DNA of 64,000 nt from Pseudomonas sp. Irchel 3E20 (GTDB taxonomy: Bacteria > Pseudomonadota > Gammaproteobacteria > Pseudomonadales > Pseudomonadaceae), in contig NZ_FYEE01000010.1 of NCBI RefSeq assembly GCF_900187645.1, forward strand, positions 124,001-188,000, in the 5' to 3' direction. Position 1 is the stretch's first letter. The number at the start of each line of letters is the position of its first letter. The notes beneath the pieces were generated by a model. It was not told the DNA's origin and did no database searches. It saw only the letters and a list, made by a program, of their open reading frames with translations. Position numbers and translations under genes: made by a program. Below, piece by piece: positions 44,244-52,557 of the stretch.

Positions 44244-44587
44244 TGGAAGAAGTCATTGCAATTGCCATTGGGGTGCTCGCCGCGTCCGGCGTCTGGCTGG
44301 TGCTGCGGCCACGGACGTTCCAAGTGGTGATGGGCCTGTGCCTGCTGTCTTATGGGGTCAACCTGTTCATTTTCAGCATGGGCAGCCTGTTTATCGGCAA
44401 GGAGCCGATCATCAAGGACGGCGTGCCGCAGGATTTGCTCAACTACACCGACCCGTTGCCCCAGGCCCTGGTGCTTACGGCCATCGTCATCAGTTTCGCC
44501 ATGACCGCCCTGTTCCTGGTGGTCTTGCTGGCCTCCCGGGGCTTGACCGGCACCGACCATGTCGATGGCCGGGAGCCTAAAGAATGA
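44243..44587 (+). CDS. shaC: Mrp antiporter subunit C (NuoK-like)
   Basis: A 114-residue, three-helix NuoK/MrpC protein. Key features are VVMGLCLLSYGVNLFIFSMG and PLPQALVLTAIVISFAMTAL. The ATG at 44243 overlaps the subunit A stop by one base; the last four bases overlap subunit D (ATGA). It forms part of the membrane arm of the Mrp complex. Confidence 0.93.
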   Translation: MEEVIAIAIGVLAASGVWLVLRPRTFQVVMGLCLLSYGVNLFIFSMGSLFIGKEPIIKDGVPQDLLNYTDPLPQALVLTAIVISFAMTALFLVVLLASRGLTGTDHVDGREPKE

Positions 44588-46269
44588 ACGGGATGACCCA
44601 CCTGATCGCTGCCCCCATCCTGTTGCCGCTGCTCACCGCCGCGTTGATGCTGATGCTGGGCGAGAAGCGGCGCCCGCTCAAGGCGCGCCTGAACCTGTTC
44701 TCCAGCATTCTGGGGCTGGGTATCTCCATCGCCCTGCTGCAATGGACGATGCGCACCGAGGTGCCCGGCGCCATCGGCGTCTACCTGCCGGGCAATTGGC
44801 AAGTGCCCTTCGGCATCGTGCTGGTGGTCGATCGTCTGTCGGCACTGATGCTGGTGCTGACCGGGATCATCGGCGTGTGCGCCCTGCTGTTTGCGATGGC
44901 GCGCTGGGACCGTGCCGGTTCGAGCTTCCACGCCTTGTTCCAGATCCAGTTGATGGGTCTGTATGGCGCGTTCCTCACAGCGGATCTGTTCAACCTGTTC
45001 GTGTTCTTCGAGGTACTGTTGGCCGCCTCCTACGGCTTGATGCTCCACGGCTCTGGGCGCCCGCGGGTGTCGGCGGGCCTGCACTACATCTCGATCAACC
45101 TGCTGGCCTCTTCGCTGTTTCTGATTGGCGCGGCGCTGATTTATGGGGTGACCGGCACCCTGAACATGGCCGACCTGGCGCTGAAGATTCCCCTGGTGCC
45201 CGAGGCCGATCGCGGCCTGCTGCACGCCGGTGCGGGAATCCTGGCCGTGGCGTTTCTGGCCAAGGCCGGGATGTGGCCGCTGAATTTCTGGCTGGTGCCG
45301 GCCTACTCCGCCGCCAGCGCACCGGTGGCGGCAATGTTCGCGATCATGACCAAGGTTGGCGTGTACACCTTGCTGCGCCTGTGGACCTTGCTGTTTTCCG
45401 GGCAGGCCGGCGCCTCGGCGTACTTTGGCGGCGATTGGCTGATCTACGGGGGTATGGCCACCATTGTCTGCGCCGCCCTGGCGATTCTCGCCGCCCAGCG
45501 CCTGGAGCGCATGGCCAGCCTGAGCATCCTCGTCTCCGCCGGGATCCTGCTGTGCGCCGTCGGTTTCGCCCAGCCCAGCCTGGTTGCAGCGGCGCTGTTC
45601 TACCTGGTCAGCTCGACCCTGGCCTTGAGCGCACTGTTCTTGCTGGCCGAGTTGATCGAGCGCTGCCGTTCGGTCCATGAATCGGCATTGGAAGACGAGG
45701 CCGAAGCCCTGCCGCGCATCCCGGCATCGGCGCAACCGATCAAGGGCACCAACCTCGATGACGATCAAAAAGCCGTAGTCGGCCAGGTAATCCCCTGGAC
45801 CATGGCGTTCCTGGGCCTGAGCTTCATCGCCTGCGCGCTGCTGATTATCGGCATGCCGCCACTGTCGGGGTTTATCGGCAAGCTGAGCCTGATGAGCGCC
45901 CTGCTCAACCCCATGGGCCTGGGCGCCGACAGCGACGCGCCGATCCCGGGCGCGGCCTGGGGCCTGCTGGCGCTGCTGATTCTCTCGGGGTTGGCGTCGT
46001 TGATCGCCTTCTCGCGCCTGGGCATCCAGCGCTTCTGGACCCCCGAAGAACGCCCCTCGCCGTTGCTGCATCGCCTGGAGTGCGTGCCCATCATCTTGCT
46101 GGTGGGCCTGAGCATCGGTATGACCTTCAAGGCCGAGCCGCTGCTGCGCTACACCCAGGCCGCCGCGCAGAGCCTGAATAACCCCGAGCAGTACGTGATG
46201 GCCGTGCTCGGCACCCGGGCAGTTCCCAGCCCCGAAGCCCGTGCCGCAGGCGCGCAGGTGCAACCATGA
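44584..46269 (+). CDS. shaD: Mrp antiporter subunit D (NuoM/N-like)
   Basis: A 561-residue protein of the proton-pumping antiporter subunit family, with the conserved Glu in NLFVFFEVLLAASYGLML, Lys in AFLAKAGMWPLNFWLVPAYS and the PVAAMFAIMTKVGVYTLLRL segment. It has about 14 helices and a hydrophilic insert around 360-400 (ALEDEAEALPRIPASAQPIK). It partners subunit A in ion exchange. Four-base overlaps on both sides. Confidence 0.94.
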   Translation: MNGMTHLIAAPILLPLLTAALMLMLGEKRRPLKARLNLFSSILGLGISIALLQWTMRTEVPGAIGVYLPGNWQVPFGIVLVVDRLSALMLVLTGIIGVCALLFAMARWDRAGSSFHALFQIQLMGLYGAFLTADLFNLFVFFEVLLAASYGLMLHGSGRPRVSAGLHYISINLLASSLFLIGAALIYGVTGTLNMADLALKIPLVPEADRGLLHAGAGILAVAFLAKAGMWPLNFWLVPAYSAASAPVAAMFAIMTKVGVYTLLRLWTLLFSGQAGASAYFGGDWLIYGGMATIVCAALAILAAQRLERMASLSILVSAGILLCAVGFAQPSLVAAALFYLVSSTLALSALFLLAELIERCRSVHESALEDEAEALPRIPASAQPIKGTNLDDDQKAVVGQVIPWTMAFLGLSFIACALLIIGMPPLSGFIGKLSLMSALLNPMGLGADSDAPIPGAAWGLLALLILSGLASLIAFSRLGIQRFWTPEERPSPLLHRLECVPIILLVGLSIGMTFKAEPLLRYTQAAAQSLNNPEQYVMAVLGTRAVPSPEARAAGAQVQP

Positions 46270-46754
46270 AACGTCTGTTCCCGGCTCCCTGGCTGTCCCT
46301 GGCGCTCTGGCTGTTGTGGCTGGTGCTGAACCTGTCCTTGAGCGCTGGCAATCTGCTGCTCGGCGCGCTCCTGGGGCTTGTCGCGCCCTTGATGATGCGG
46401 CCGTTGCGGCCGCTGCCAATCCGCATCCGCCGCCCCGGTGTGATCCTGCGCCTGGTCCTGCGGGTGGGCCAGGATGTGCTGGTGTCCAACTTGTTGGTGG
46501 CGTGGGGCGTGCTCAGGGCCGGGCGCTGCCCGCCGCGCTCGCGCTTTGTCAAAGTGCCGCTGCAACTGCGCGACGCCAATGGCCTGGCCGCGCTGTCGAT
46601 GATTACCACGGTGGTGCCCGGCACGGTGTGGTCGGAACTGGCCCTGGACCGCAGCGTACTGCTGCTGCACGTGTTCGACCTGGATGACGAAGCGCGGTTT
46701 ATCCAGCATTTCAAGGCGGCCTATGAGCGGCCATTGATGGAGATCTTTGAATGA
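46266..46754 (+). CDS. shaE: Mrp antiporter subunit E
   Basis: A 162-residue MnhE-family protein: two or three N-terminal helices (LALWLLWLVLNLSLSAGNLL) and a cytoplasmic C-terminal domain with LSMITTVVPGTVWSELALD and the terminal HFKAAYERPLMEIFE. It overlaps D and F by four bases each, so the operon is translationally coupled throughout. Confidence 0.93.
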   Translation: MKRLFPAPWLSLALWLLWLVLNLSLSAGNLLLGALLGLVAPLMMRPLRPLPIRIRRPGVILRLVLRVGQDVLVSNLLVAWGVLRAGRCPPRSRFVKVPLQLRDANGLAALSMITTVVPGTVWSELALDRSVLLLHVFDLDDEARFIQHFKAAYERPLMEIFE

Positions 46755-47029
46755 GCCCCCTGCTCGCCAACGCGATACTCGTGAGCCTGTTCATTTTTTC
46801 CCTGGCCATGGTCCTGACCCTGGTGCGCCTGTTCCAGGGCCCCTCGGCCCAGGACCGGGTTCTGGCGCTGGACTACCTGTACATCATCGCCATGCTGATG
46901 ATGCTGGTGCTGGGCATCCGCTACGCCAGTGACACCTACTTCGAGGCCGCGCTGCTGATCGCCCTGCTGGGTTTTGTCGGCTCGTTTGCCTTGGCCAAGT
47001 TCCTGCTGCGCGGCGAGGTGATCGAATGA
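46751..47029 (+). CDS. shaF: Mrp antiporter subunit F
   Basis: A 92-residue, three-helix MnhF protein with the diagnostic LVRLFQGPSAQDRVLALDYL segment and a C-terminal helix ending ALAKFLLRGEVIE. Overlaps E and G by four bases. Confidence 0.93.
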   Translation: MSPLLANAILVSLFIFSLAMVLTLVRLFQGPSAQDRVLALDYLYIIAMLMMLVLGIRYASDTYFEAALLIALLGFVGSFALAKFLLRGEVIE

Positions 47030-47394
47030 ACAGCGTCAGCCAATTGTCGATCTGGATCGAACTACCGGTGGGCATCCTCTTGGTGCTCAGCAGCCTGTTC
47101 ACCCTGGCAGGCGCCTGGGGCATGGTGCGCATGAAGGACTTCTTCCAGCGCATGCACCCGCCGGCCCTGGCCTCCACACTCGGGGCGTGGACCGTGGCGC
47201 TGGCCTCGATCCTCTACTTTTCGGCGCTCAAGGAAGGCCCCGTGCTGCATGCCTGGCTGATCCCGATCCTGCTGTCGATCACCATGCCGGTGACCACCCT
47301 GCTGCTGGCCCGGGCGGGTCTGTTCCGCAAGCGCATGGCCGGCGACGACGTGCCGGCGGAAATCAGCAGCCGCCGCACCGATGGCGGCAATTAA
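47026..47394 (+). CDS. shaG: Mrp antiporter subunit G
   Basis: A 122-residue MnhG protein with three helices and the family signature AWGMVRMKDFFQRMHPPALA near residue 30. Last gene of the antiporter operon. Its TAA shares bases with the stop codon of the convergent DUF3995 gene, leaving no room for a separate terminator. Confidence 0.93.
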   Translation: MNSVSQLSIWIELPVGILLVLSSLFTLAGAWGMVRMKDFFQRMHPPALASTLGAWTVALASILYFSALKEGPVLHAWLIPILLSITMPVTTLLLARAGLFRKRMAGDDVPAEISSRRTDGGN

Positions 47395-47825
47395 CCCCAG
47401 GCCACTGCCAGCAAGCCCAGGCCCAGCAACACGCACAGCGGCGAGTAGGCCCAGGTATCGCGGCGGGCAAAGGTGGAACCGCGGATACGCTTGAAAAAAC
47501 CCACGGCCTTGAAATCGCCAATGGCCCGCAGGAACATCCCCAGGGCCACCGCACTGAGAAACCACTGCAAGGCCCCATGGGTGATGGCCGGCAAGCCCAG
47601 GCCGGCGCGCAGGCACACCAGGGTGGCAATCACCCACAGCACCACCGCCACCTTGAACGTGCCCGCAGGCGTGGGCACGAATGCCGGGCGCATTTCCCCG
47701 GTTTTGCCCGGCACCTTGGGCACCGCCGCATCACACCCCGCCTTGCCGCCCAGCGACCAATAGACGTGAACCAGGCTGAGCACGGCGAACACCGCCGCCA
47801 ACGTGTAGGCAATCAAAAGCGTCAT
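47391..47825 (-). CDS. DUF3995 small membrane protein
   Basis: A 144-residue protein with four hydrophobic helices and the DUF3995 pattern LSLVHVYWSLGGKAGCDAAVP near the N-terminus plus YSPLCVLLGLGLLAVAWG at the end. The function of the family is unknown. It converges with shaG, the two stop codons overlapping by four bases, so the transcripts must overlap. Confidence 0.85.
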   Translation of the reverse strand: MTLLIAYTLAAVFAVLSLVHVYWSLGGKAGCDAAVPKVPGKTGEMRPAFVPTPAGTFKVAVVLWVIATLVCLRAGLGLPAITHGALQWFLSAVALGMFLRAIGDFKAVGFFKRIRGSTFARRDTWAYSPLCVLLGLGLLAVAWG

Positions 47826-47889
47826 GAACCGTCTTCCTTGCGATCAAGAGGAAGCAAAGCATGCCTGCGCGCGGGGGATTTTGTAAGGC

Positions 47890-48096
47890 TCAGTTGCCGG
47901 CGCTGGCCTGCAATTGCGCCAGTTCCCGGCGCACCATGTTCGCGTAGGCCGGCGGGCGCAGGCTGTAGAGCTGGGCGGCGACCCAGTTCAGCCATGCAGC
48001 CTGCAGGGTGGCCTTTTGCGCGAAGAGTTACTGCGCCTGGGCCTTGGCGCTGGCCTCATGCTCACGGTGAAAGTCGGCACGCCCAGGGAGTGTCAC
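47890..48096 (-). pseudogene. Small gene broken by an in-frame stop
   Basis: From a GTG at 48096 that overlaps the upstream gene's TGA, the frame reads VTLPGRADFHREHEASAKAQ then AQ, a TAA (48030-48028), and goes on in the same frame as LFAQKATLQAAWLNWVAAQL, then YSLRPPAYANMVRRELAQ to a TGA at 47892-47890. Both halves have normal coding character, and no start codon lies right after the stop. The simplest reading is a 68-residue protein with a recent nonsense change, for example CAA to TAA at codon 23. No function known. A sequencing error or a tolerated stop is possible. Confidence 0.6.
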
Positions 48097-48539
48097 TCGC
48101 TGGCCTTGAAGGTCAGTTCGCCCTTGCGCCATTTGGCGGCTTTGGCCGTGGCGGCCTTGAGGGACTTGGTAAGGCCTTCGCTCAGTTGTTGGTGGGCGGC
48201 GAACACCGTCACCACGCTCTGCCCTTCCTTGAACACGATGCCGTGACCGTCGGCGGTGGTAACAAAGGCGTAGTCACCCAGGCCATAAACCGTGAGCTTG
48301 ATTTCGCGGAACTTGATTTCCAGCTTGCCGCCTTCACGGCTGGGCAACACCGCGGCGCGAAAATGATCGCCGACCTTGAGTTCCAGCCCAGGCTTGTCAT
48401 CGACTACCAGCGCGGTTTCGGTGTCGAGTTCGGCAATGTAAATGCCTTCGGCGGTTTGTTCGGTGATGTAAACAAAACGTGATTGAAACTGTTTGACCAG
48501 TTTTGCGCGTAAATCGCCGAGCACGAACAACGCGTGCAT
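48093..48539 (-). CDS. Conserved-looking hypothetical protein
   Basis: A 148-residue soluble protein with no signal peptide, beta-rich N-terminal half (SRFVYITEQTAEGIYIAELD, LKVGDHFRAAVLPSREGG) and a Lys/Ala-rich C-terminus (KSLKAATAKAAKWRKGELTF). No family was recognised; the plan resembles small nucleic-acid or nucleotide-binding barrels, but that is only an impression. The ATG at 48539 is preferred over an extension to 48614 whose first 25 residues do not look coding. Its stop overlaps the GTG of the broken small gene, suggesting a two-gene operon. Confidence 0.65.
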   Translation of the reverse strand: MHALFVLGDLRAKLVKQFQSRFVYITEQTAEGIYIAELDTETALVVDDKPGLELKVGDHFRAAVLPSREGGKLEIKFREIKLTVYGLGDYAFVTTADGHGIVFKEGQSVVTVFAAHQQLSEGLTKSLKAATAKAAKWRKGELTFKASE

Positions 48540-48953
48540 ATCCAGATTACTTACTGCCAAGGAGACGTCCCCGAATATAAAAATGACTCCGCCTGCGCGA
48601 ACGGCAGACAGCACAAAAAAACGACCAGGTCGACAGTGTCACCCTATGGGCTAAGGCTCATCCCCCTGAGAACCGGCCCAGGAAGCCTAACGGAGCGAGG
48701 TCGATACTGCGCGCTTAAGCAGTCATCAGGCCTTGTAGGAATTCCCCCCTATAGCGTCCAGAAAAAAATGGACTATCGATCCTGGGGAAAAAACCGCGAC
48801 AAAAAAAGCACTTTTCCGGCAGAAGGCATGCAAAAAAATGCCTTAGATAAAAGGCAGCCGCTGCGCAAAGAACGCAATTCTAGAGCAGCGACGCTGACCG
48901 AAACCAGCTATTCAACGAATTTACGCCGGTACGAACCGAGAAAAGGACTTCCC
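48540..48953. other. Intergenic region with low-GC tracts
   Basis: About 410 bp between divergent hypothetical genes. It contains several A-runs and a hairpin AAGGCAT-N8-ATGCCTT near 48824-48846, and is more AT-rich than its neighbours. No gene, tRNA or known sRNA was recognised; an unannotated sRNA cannot be excluded. Confidence 0.4.
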
Positions 48954-49202
48954 ATGCACACTTTCCAACCTTGCGCGCAACACCCCCTCACCCGCATCGG
49001 CAATCAGGTGCCCAGCGCCAGTACCACAGACTTTTCTGCCCAGCCGGAGCGCGAATATATACCTTTGCTGCGTTATCAAGTGATACCTGCAGGTAAGAAT
49101 TTTTTCCATATCCAGGAGATATCTACGGGTCGGATACGAGGATTCCGACGTCTTCATCGTGAGGCTTGTGCCCTGGCCCGGCATTTGGAAGAACTTATCT
49201 GA
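48954..49202 (+). CDS. Small hypothetical protein, 82 residues
   Basis: A short cytosolic protein from the ATG at 48954 with a good AAAAGGA upstream. The C-terminal half is well structured and basic (EYIPLLRYQVIPAGKNFFHI, GFRRLHREACALARHLEELI). I do not recognise it. Its frame stays open far upstream, but that part lacks coding character. Neighbouring small genes on the same strand may form a loose group. Confidence 0.6.
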   Translation: MHTFQPCAQHPLTRIGNQVPSASTTDFSAQPEREYIPLLRYQVIPAGKNFFHIQEISTGRIRGFRRLHREACALARHLEELI

Positions 49203-49355
49203 CGTCTACACAGCCCCGACAGCCCTGTTGTTTTGTCGTCCCCCTGACTTAACTCAGCTACCGCCGGGCAACAACTGCCATACTGCCCCGATTCTCGAGG
49301 GGGGCCTGCCAGCCGCCCCTCAAAACCCACAATAATTTCCAGGGGAACGCGCTAC

Positions 49356-49586
49356 GTGACGGAATTTGATATCGGTGAGTTTTTCATCCATGGCGAGGCC
49401 AGGGAAGTGGAAGGCGAATTCCAGGCAGTGATCGTGATGCGCGCCAAGCCGCCGCTGAAAACCGTGACTTGCCATCAGGTCGAGAAAGATCGCTGGTTCA
49501 AGACCGCCGAAGTCGCCGCCGTGGCCGCGCGGGAAGCGGCGCTGTCACTCAAGGCCGCCGTTGACCAGGGTGCGTTGAACGCCTGA
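49356..49586 (+). CDS. Small hypothetical protein, 76 residues
   Basis: Starts with GTG at 49356, with AGGGGA about nine bases upstream. The sequence FDIGEFFIHGEAREVEGEFQ plus KTVTCHQVEKDRWFKTAEVA and an Ala-rich terminal helix suggests a small alpha-beta fold. Not recognised. A GC-rich dyad (49595-49619) follows its stop. Confidence 0.65.
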   Translation: MTEFDIGEFFIHGEAREVEGEFQAVIVMRAKPPLKTVTCHQVEKDRWFKTAEVAAVAAREAALSLKAAVDQGALNA

Positions 49587-49657
49587 TACCGAGCGCCGGG
49601 CCTTCAGAATGCGCCCGGCAGACCGATACAGCAGGCGAGCCCCCGTTTAAGAGCATC

Positions 49658-50038
49658 ATGATGATTAACTTGAATCCGCCCGCTCGCCTGCCCGAGACCC
49701 TCGCCCCTACGGCGCCCGTCTTCCAGGAAGCCGCTCCTCTGAACGCCAGAATGCCCAGCACCTCAGCCCCCAGCTCGGGCAGCACCCTGGAAGCGAAGAA
49801 AGAGCGGGTCAAGCAGCTGAAAAAACAGATCGAGCAACTGCAACAGAAGTTGCGCCGCGCCACTGCCCGCGCGGCGGCGGTGAAAAGTGCCCGCTACACC
49901 TCGCAAACCGCTCGGATGCAGGCCGTGTCCGCAGCCCAGGCCAAGGTGCTGGCCTTGAGCAGCGCAATCACCCTGGCCACCACGGCCCTGCTCCAGGCTG
50001 AAATCAGCCTGATCGGCACCGTAGACACCTCGGCCTGA
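49658..50038 (+). CDS. Hypothetical coiled-coil protein
   Basis: A 126-residue protein with a Pro-rich N-terminus (LPETLAPTAPVFQEAAPLNA) followed by a strongly predicted coiled coil (KKERVKQLKKQIEQLQQKLR) and an Ala-rich helix. No signal peptide and no family recognised. It converges with the chemoreceptor gene, the stops only five bases apart. Coding is supported by GC3 and length. Confidence 0.65.
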   Translation: MMINLNPPARLPETLAPTAPVFQEAAPLNARMPSTSAPSSGSTLEAKKERVKQLKKQIEQLQQKLRRATARAAAVKSARYTSQTARMQAVSAAQAKVLALSSAITLATTALLQAEISLIGTVDTSA

Positions 50039-50042
50039 AGCC

Positions 50043-51638
50043 TCAGCGCGGCGCCTCGGGTTTGTAGCCCAGGCGCAAGCCGCCCCAATGCCGGCCCTTG
50101 AGCATGATCGGCACTGACAGGTCGTGCATCAGTTCGCCAGTATCGCGGGTGTAGGTCTGCAACAGCACAGCCTGCTCATGGCTACCGCAACGGATGCCGG
50201 TGCGGTCGGCGAATTTGCGCTTGGTGCGGTTGCCCACCGCGTCCACCTGCTGGTCGCCCGTCAGCGGTTGGCTGAACACCTTGTTGTGGGTCGGCACATA
50301 GCCCTGTTGAGTGCAGGCGATGGCAAACACCAGGCCATCGTGGCGCGGCAGCAGCGACTCCTGGATCGGCGGCAGGACCTGATCGGTGTAGCGGTCGAAG
50401 CGGGTCTGGTATTTGGTGGGCGAGGTGTTGGGAATGGCCTGGTAATGGCGGTCGAACAAATCGTCGAGGCTGATGCGGCCCTGGTCGATGTCCGCCTCGA
50501 ACTGCTCGGCAATCCGGCTCGCGCCTTCGCGGGCCAGGTCGTAGACACGCTGGTGGTAGTCATCCAAGCCCACTTCCGCCAGGCGTTCGCTGATGGTTTC
50601 GGCCTGGCCTTCCATCTGCACCGCCGCCACGGCCAGGTTTTGCGTTTGCTGGTCGCTGATGGCCAGGTCGCTGCGCATCTGCTCCACGGCGTGGAACAGG
50701 CTGTCGAGTTGCTCGCGGTTGGTTTGCGCGCCCTTGGCGATGTCGCTGACCTGATCCTCCACCCCCGCCGCAAGGCGCGCGATGTGGTCCAGGGACTGGC
50801 CGGTGAGCTCCACCTGCTCCACGCCGGTGTTGAGGTCGGTGGACAACTGGCGGATCTGCTCCACCACTTGGGCCGTGCGCTGCTGGATATCGGCCACCAT
50901 CACCCCGACCTCATCGGTGGCCGTGGCAGTACGCCCGGCCAAACCGCGCACCTCGTCCGCTACCACGGCAAAGCCGCGCCCGTGTTCGCCGGCCCGTGCC
51001 GCCTCGATAGCCGCGTTGAGGGCCAGCAGGTTGGTCTGGTTGGCGATGGACTGGATCACCAGGGTCACCCGCTGGATTTCCTCGCTGCGCACGCTCAGGG
51101 CCTCGATCAACTGGCGGCTGTCGCTGGCGCGCTGGCTAAGCAGGTGCATGCGGCTGATGGACTCGGCCAGCACCGCCCGCCCCTGGGCGCTGCTCTGGTG
51201 CGCCTCGCTGGCCGCGCTCAGGGCCTGGAGGCTGAGTTGGGAGGTGGTTTTCTCGGTGTCGATCATCACCTCGGCACTGCCGACGATGCGATCGGCGGCA
51301 TCCAGTTGCGACTGCAACTTGCCCGCCAGTTGCTTGACCGCATAGGCCACGCCAGCGGCAGACAGTGCGTTATGGCTGGTGGTGTAAGACAGGTCTCGCG
51401 TCAGTGCGGCCATGTTTGCGTCCGCTTGTGGCTCGACGTCCTCGGTGGCCTTGCGCAAGCGCAGGCGCGGCAGCCAGACGATCACTATGGCCAGCGGCAG
51501 GCACAGGTAGGCAGGCCAGCCACCCAGGGCCATGGCGGCGAACAACGCAGTGAGGCCCAGGCTTTGCAGGGTCGGCGCCCACCAGCGCGCCGGGGAGCGG
51601 GCCTTGGAAGGCTGGACCAGGGATCCATCTCTTGTCAT
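50043..51638 (-). CDS. Methyl-accepting chemotaxis protein with C-terminal sensor-like domain
   Basis: About 531 residues from the ATG at 51638: two N-terminal membrane helices (LGLTALFAAMALGGWPAYLC and following), almost no periplasmic loop, then the cytoplasmic MCP signalling domain with the hairpin tip IQSIANQTNLLALNAAIEAA and RGFAVVADEVRGLAGRT, and after it an extra C-terminal domain of about 150 residues (DLFDRHYQAIPNTSPTKYQT, TDQVLPPIQESLLPRHDGLV). Classical receptors sense in the periplasm before the membrane; here the likely sensor follows the signalling tip and is cytoplasmic. There is no C-terminal methyltransferase-tethering pentapeptide. Ligand unknown. Confidence 0.9.
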   Translation of the reverse strand: MTRDGSLVQPSKARSPARWWAPTLQSLGLTALFAAMALGGWPAYLCLPLAIVIVWLPRLRLRKATEDVEPQADANMAALTRDLSYTTSHNALSAAGVAYAVKQLAGKLQSQLDAADRIVGSAEVMIDTEKTTSQLSLQALSAASEAHQSSAQGRAVLAESISRMHLLSQRASDSRQLIEALSVRSEEIQRVTLVIQSIANQTNLLALNAAIEAARAGEHGRGFAVVADEVRGLAGRTATATDEVGVMVADIQQRTAQVVEQIRQLSTDLNTGVEQVELTGQSLDHIARLAAGVEDQVSDIAKGAQTNREQLDSLFHAVEQMRSDLAISDQQTQNLAVAAVQMEGQAETISERLAEVGLDDYHQRVYDLAREGASRIAEQFEADIDQGRISLDDLFDRHYQAIPNTSPTKYQTRFDRYTDQVLPPIQESLLPRHDGLVFAIACTQQGYVPTHNKVFSQPLTGDQQVDAVGNRTKRKFADRTGIRCGSHEQAVLLQTYTRDTGELMHDLSVPIMLKGRHWGGLRLGYKPEAPR

Positions 51639-51798
51639 GTCTATTATCCCGCTGCTTTTTATTGTGTCCGGATTAAACGCCACTATCAGGCCATTATCCA
51701 TGGTCCCTTAGTCGTGGGTTTGCAGCAGATCAATACAAGTGCGTGGCGCGGGATGCAGCCGTCGCCCGCGCGGCGGGCAAAGGCTGGCAGAACGGGGA

Positions 51799-52203
51799 TC
51801 AGGCTTGACGCTGGTGCTTGTCGATTTGCTCGTGGCGCTCTTGCGCTTCGATGCAGTACTTGGTGGTCGGGCTAATCAGCAGGCGCTTGAGGCCGATCGG
51901 CTCGCCGCTGTCGTCGCACCAGCCAAAGGTATCGTCGGCGATCCGGCCCAGGGCCATTTCCAGCTGCGGCAGCATGCGCTGGTCGCGGTCGATGACGTTC
52001 ACCAGCCAGTGACGTTCTTCCTCGACCGACGCCGCGTCAGCCGGGTCGGCCGGGGTGTCCAGGCTCTCAATGGCAATGCGGCTCTGCTCGATACGCTCGT
52101 GGGTTTCGACCTTCATGCTCTGCAACAGCTCGGTGAAGAAAGCCAGTTGCTCGGCATTCATGTAGTCATCCGCCGGCATGGCCAGCAACTTATCCTTTGT
52201 CAT
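51799..52203 (-). CDS. DksA/TraR-family protein with degenerate zinc finger (DksA2-type)
   Basis: A 134-residue DksA-like protein: N-terminal helical coiled coil (FFTELLQSMKVETHERIEQS) with the acidic tip region (DTPADPADAASVEEE), and a C-terminal globular part. The four zinc Cys of DksA are reduced to two: C96-x2-S99 and C117-x2-A120, the same pattern of one Cys per pair as the zinc-independent DksA2 of P. aeruginosa. It would bind RNA polymerase through the secondary channel. The ATG at 52203 gives the family length; an upstream extension is not coding-like. No Zur box was identified. Confidence 0.85.
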   Translation of the reverse strand: MTKDKLLAMPADDYMNAEQLAFFTELLQSMKVETHERIEQSRIAIESLDTPADPADAASVEEERHWLVNVIDRDQRMLPQLEMALGRIADDTFGWCDDSGEPIGLKRLLISPTTKYCIEAQERHEQIDKHQRQA

Positions 52204-52557
52204 TGATTTCTCTATAAAAAATACGTGCATTAAGGCGAATAAGGGAGCGTTCCGCTCGGCCTCTGCAGGCCATCGCAAAGGCGCCATACATTCCAAGCGC
52301 CACCCGGCACTCAATTTACGAGGGGCGGCAGTCTAAGGCCGACTTGAGGGCGCAGCAACTGAAATGACAGCGAATGTGTCCTACAACAGCGTTTCAGTGC
52401 GCTGGCGCAGGGTTTGGGCGGTCATCGGAGTGCGTTTATAGCAATAAATTCAATGATTCGGGGCGCCAGGCAAGACAAACCGCTATCGCAAACCACCCCT
52501 GCTGGCTTACTTTCAGGCACAAAAAATCGCTTTCACACTGGCCGATACTCCGGGGGC
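52204..52557. other. Intergenic region, nothing identified
   Basis: About 350 bp between the DksA-like gene and a leftward secreted-protein gene. I see no gene, clear terminator, repeat or known RNA in it. Confidence 0.4.

Noticed and set aside
44443..46419. Leftward frame of 658 codons opposite the antiporter subunit D gene
   Set aside because: Extreme Gln/Ala/Arg/His bias; the + strand codes a complete Mrp subunit.
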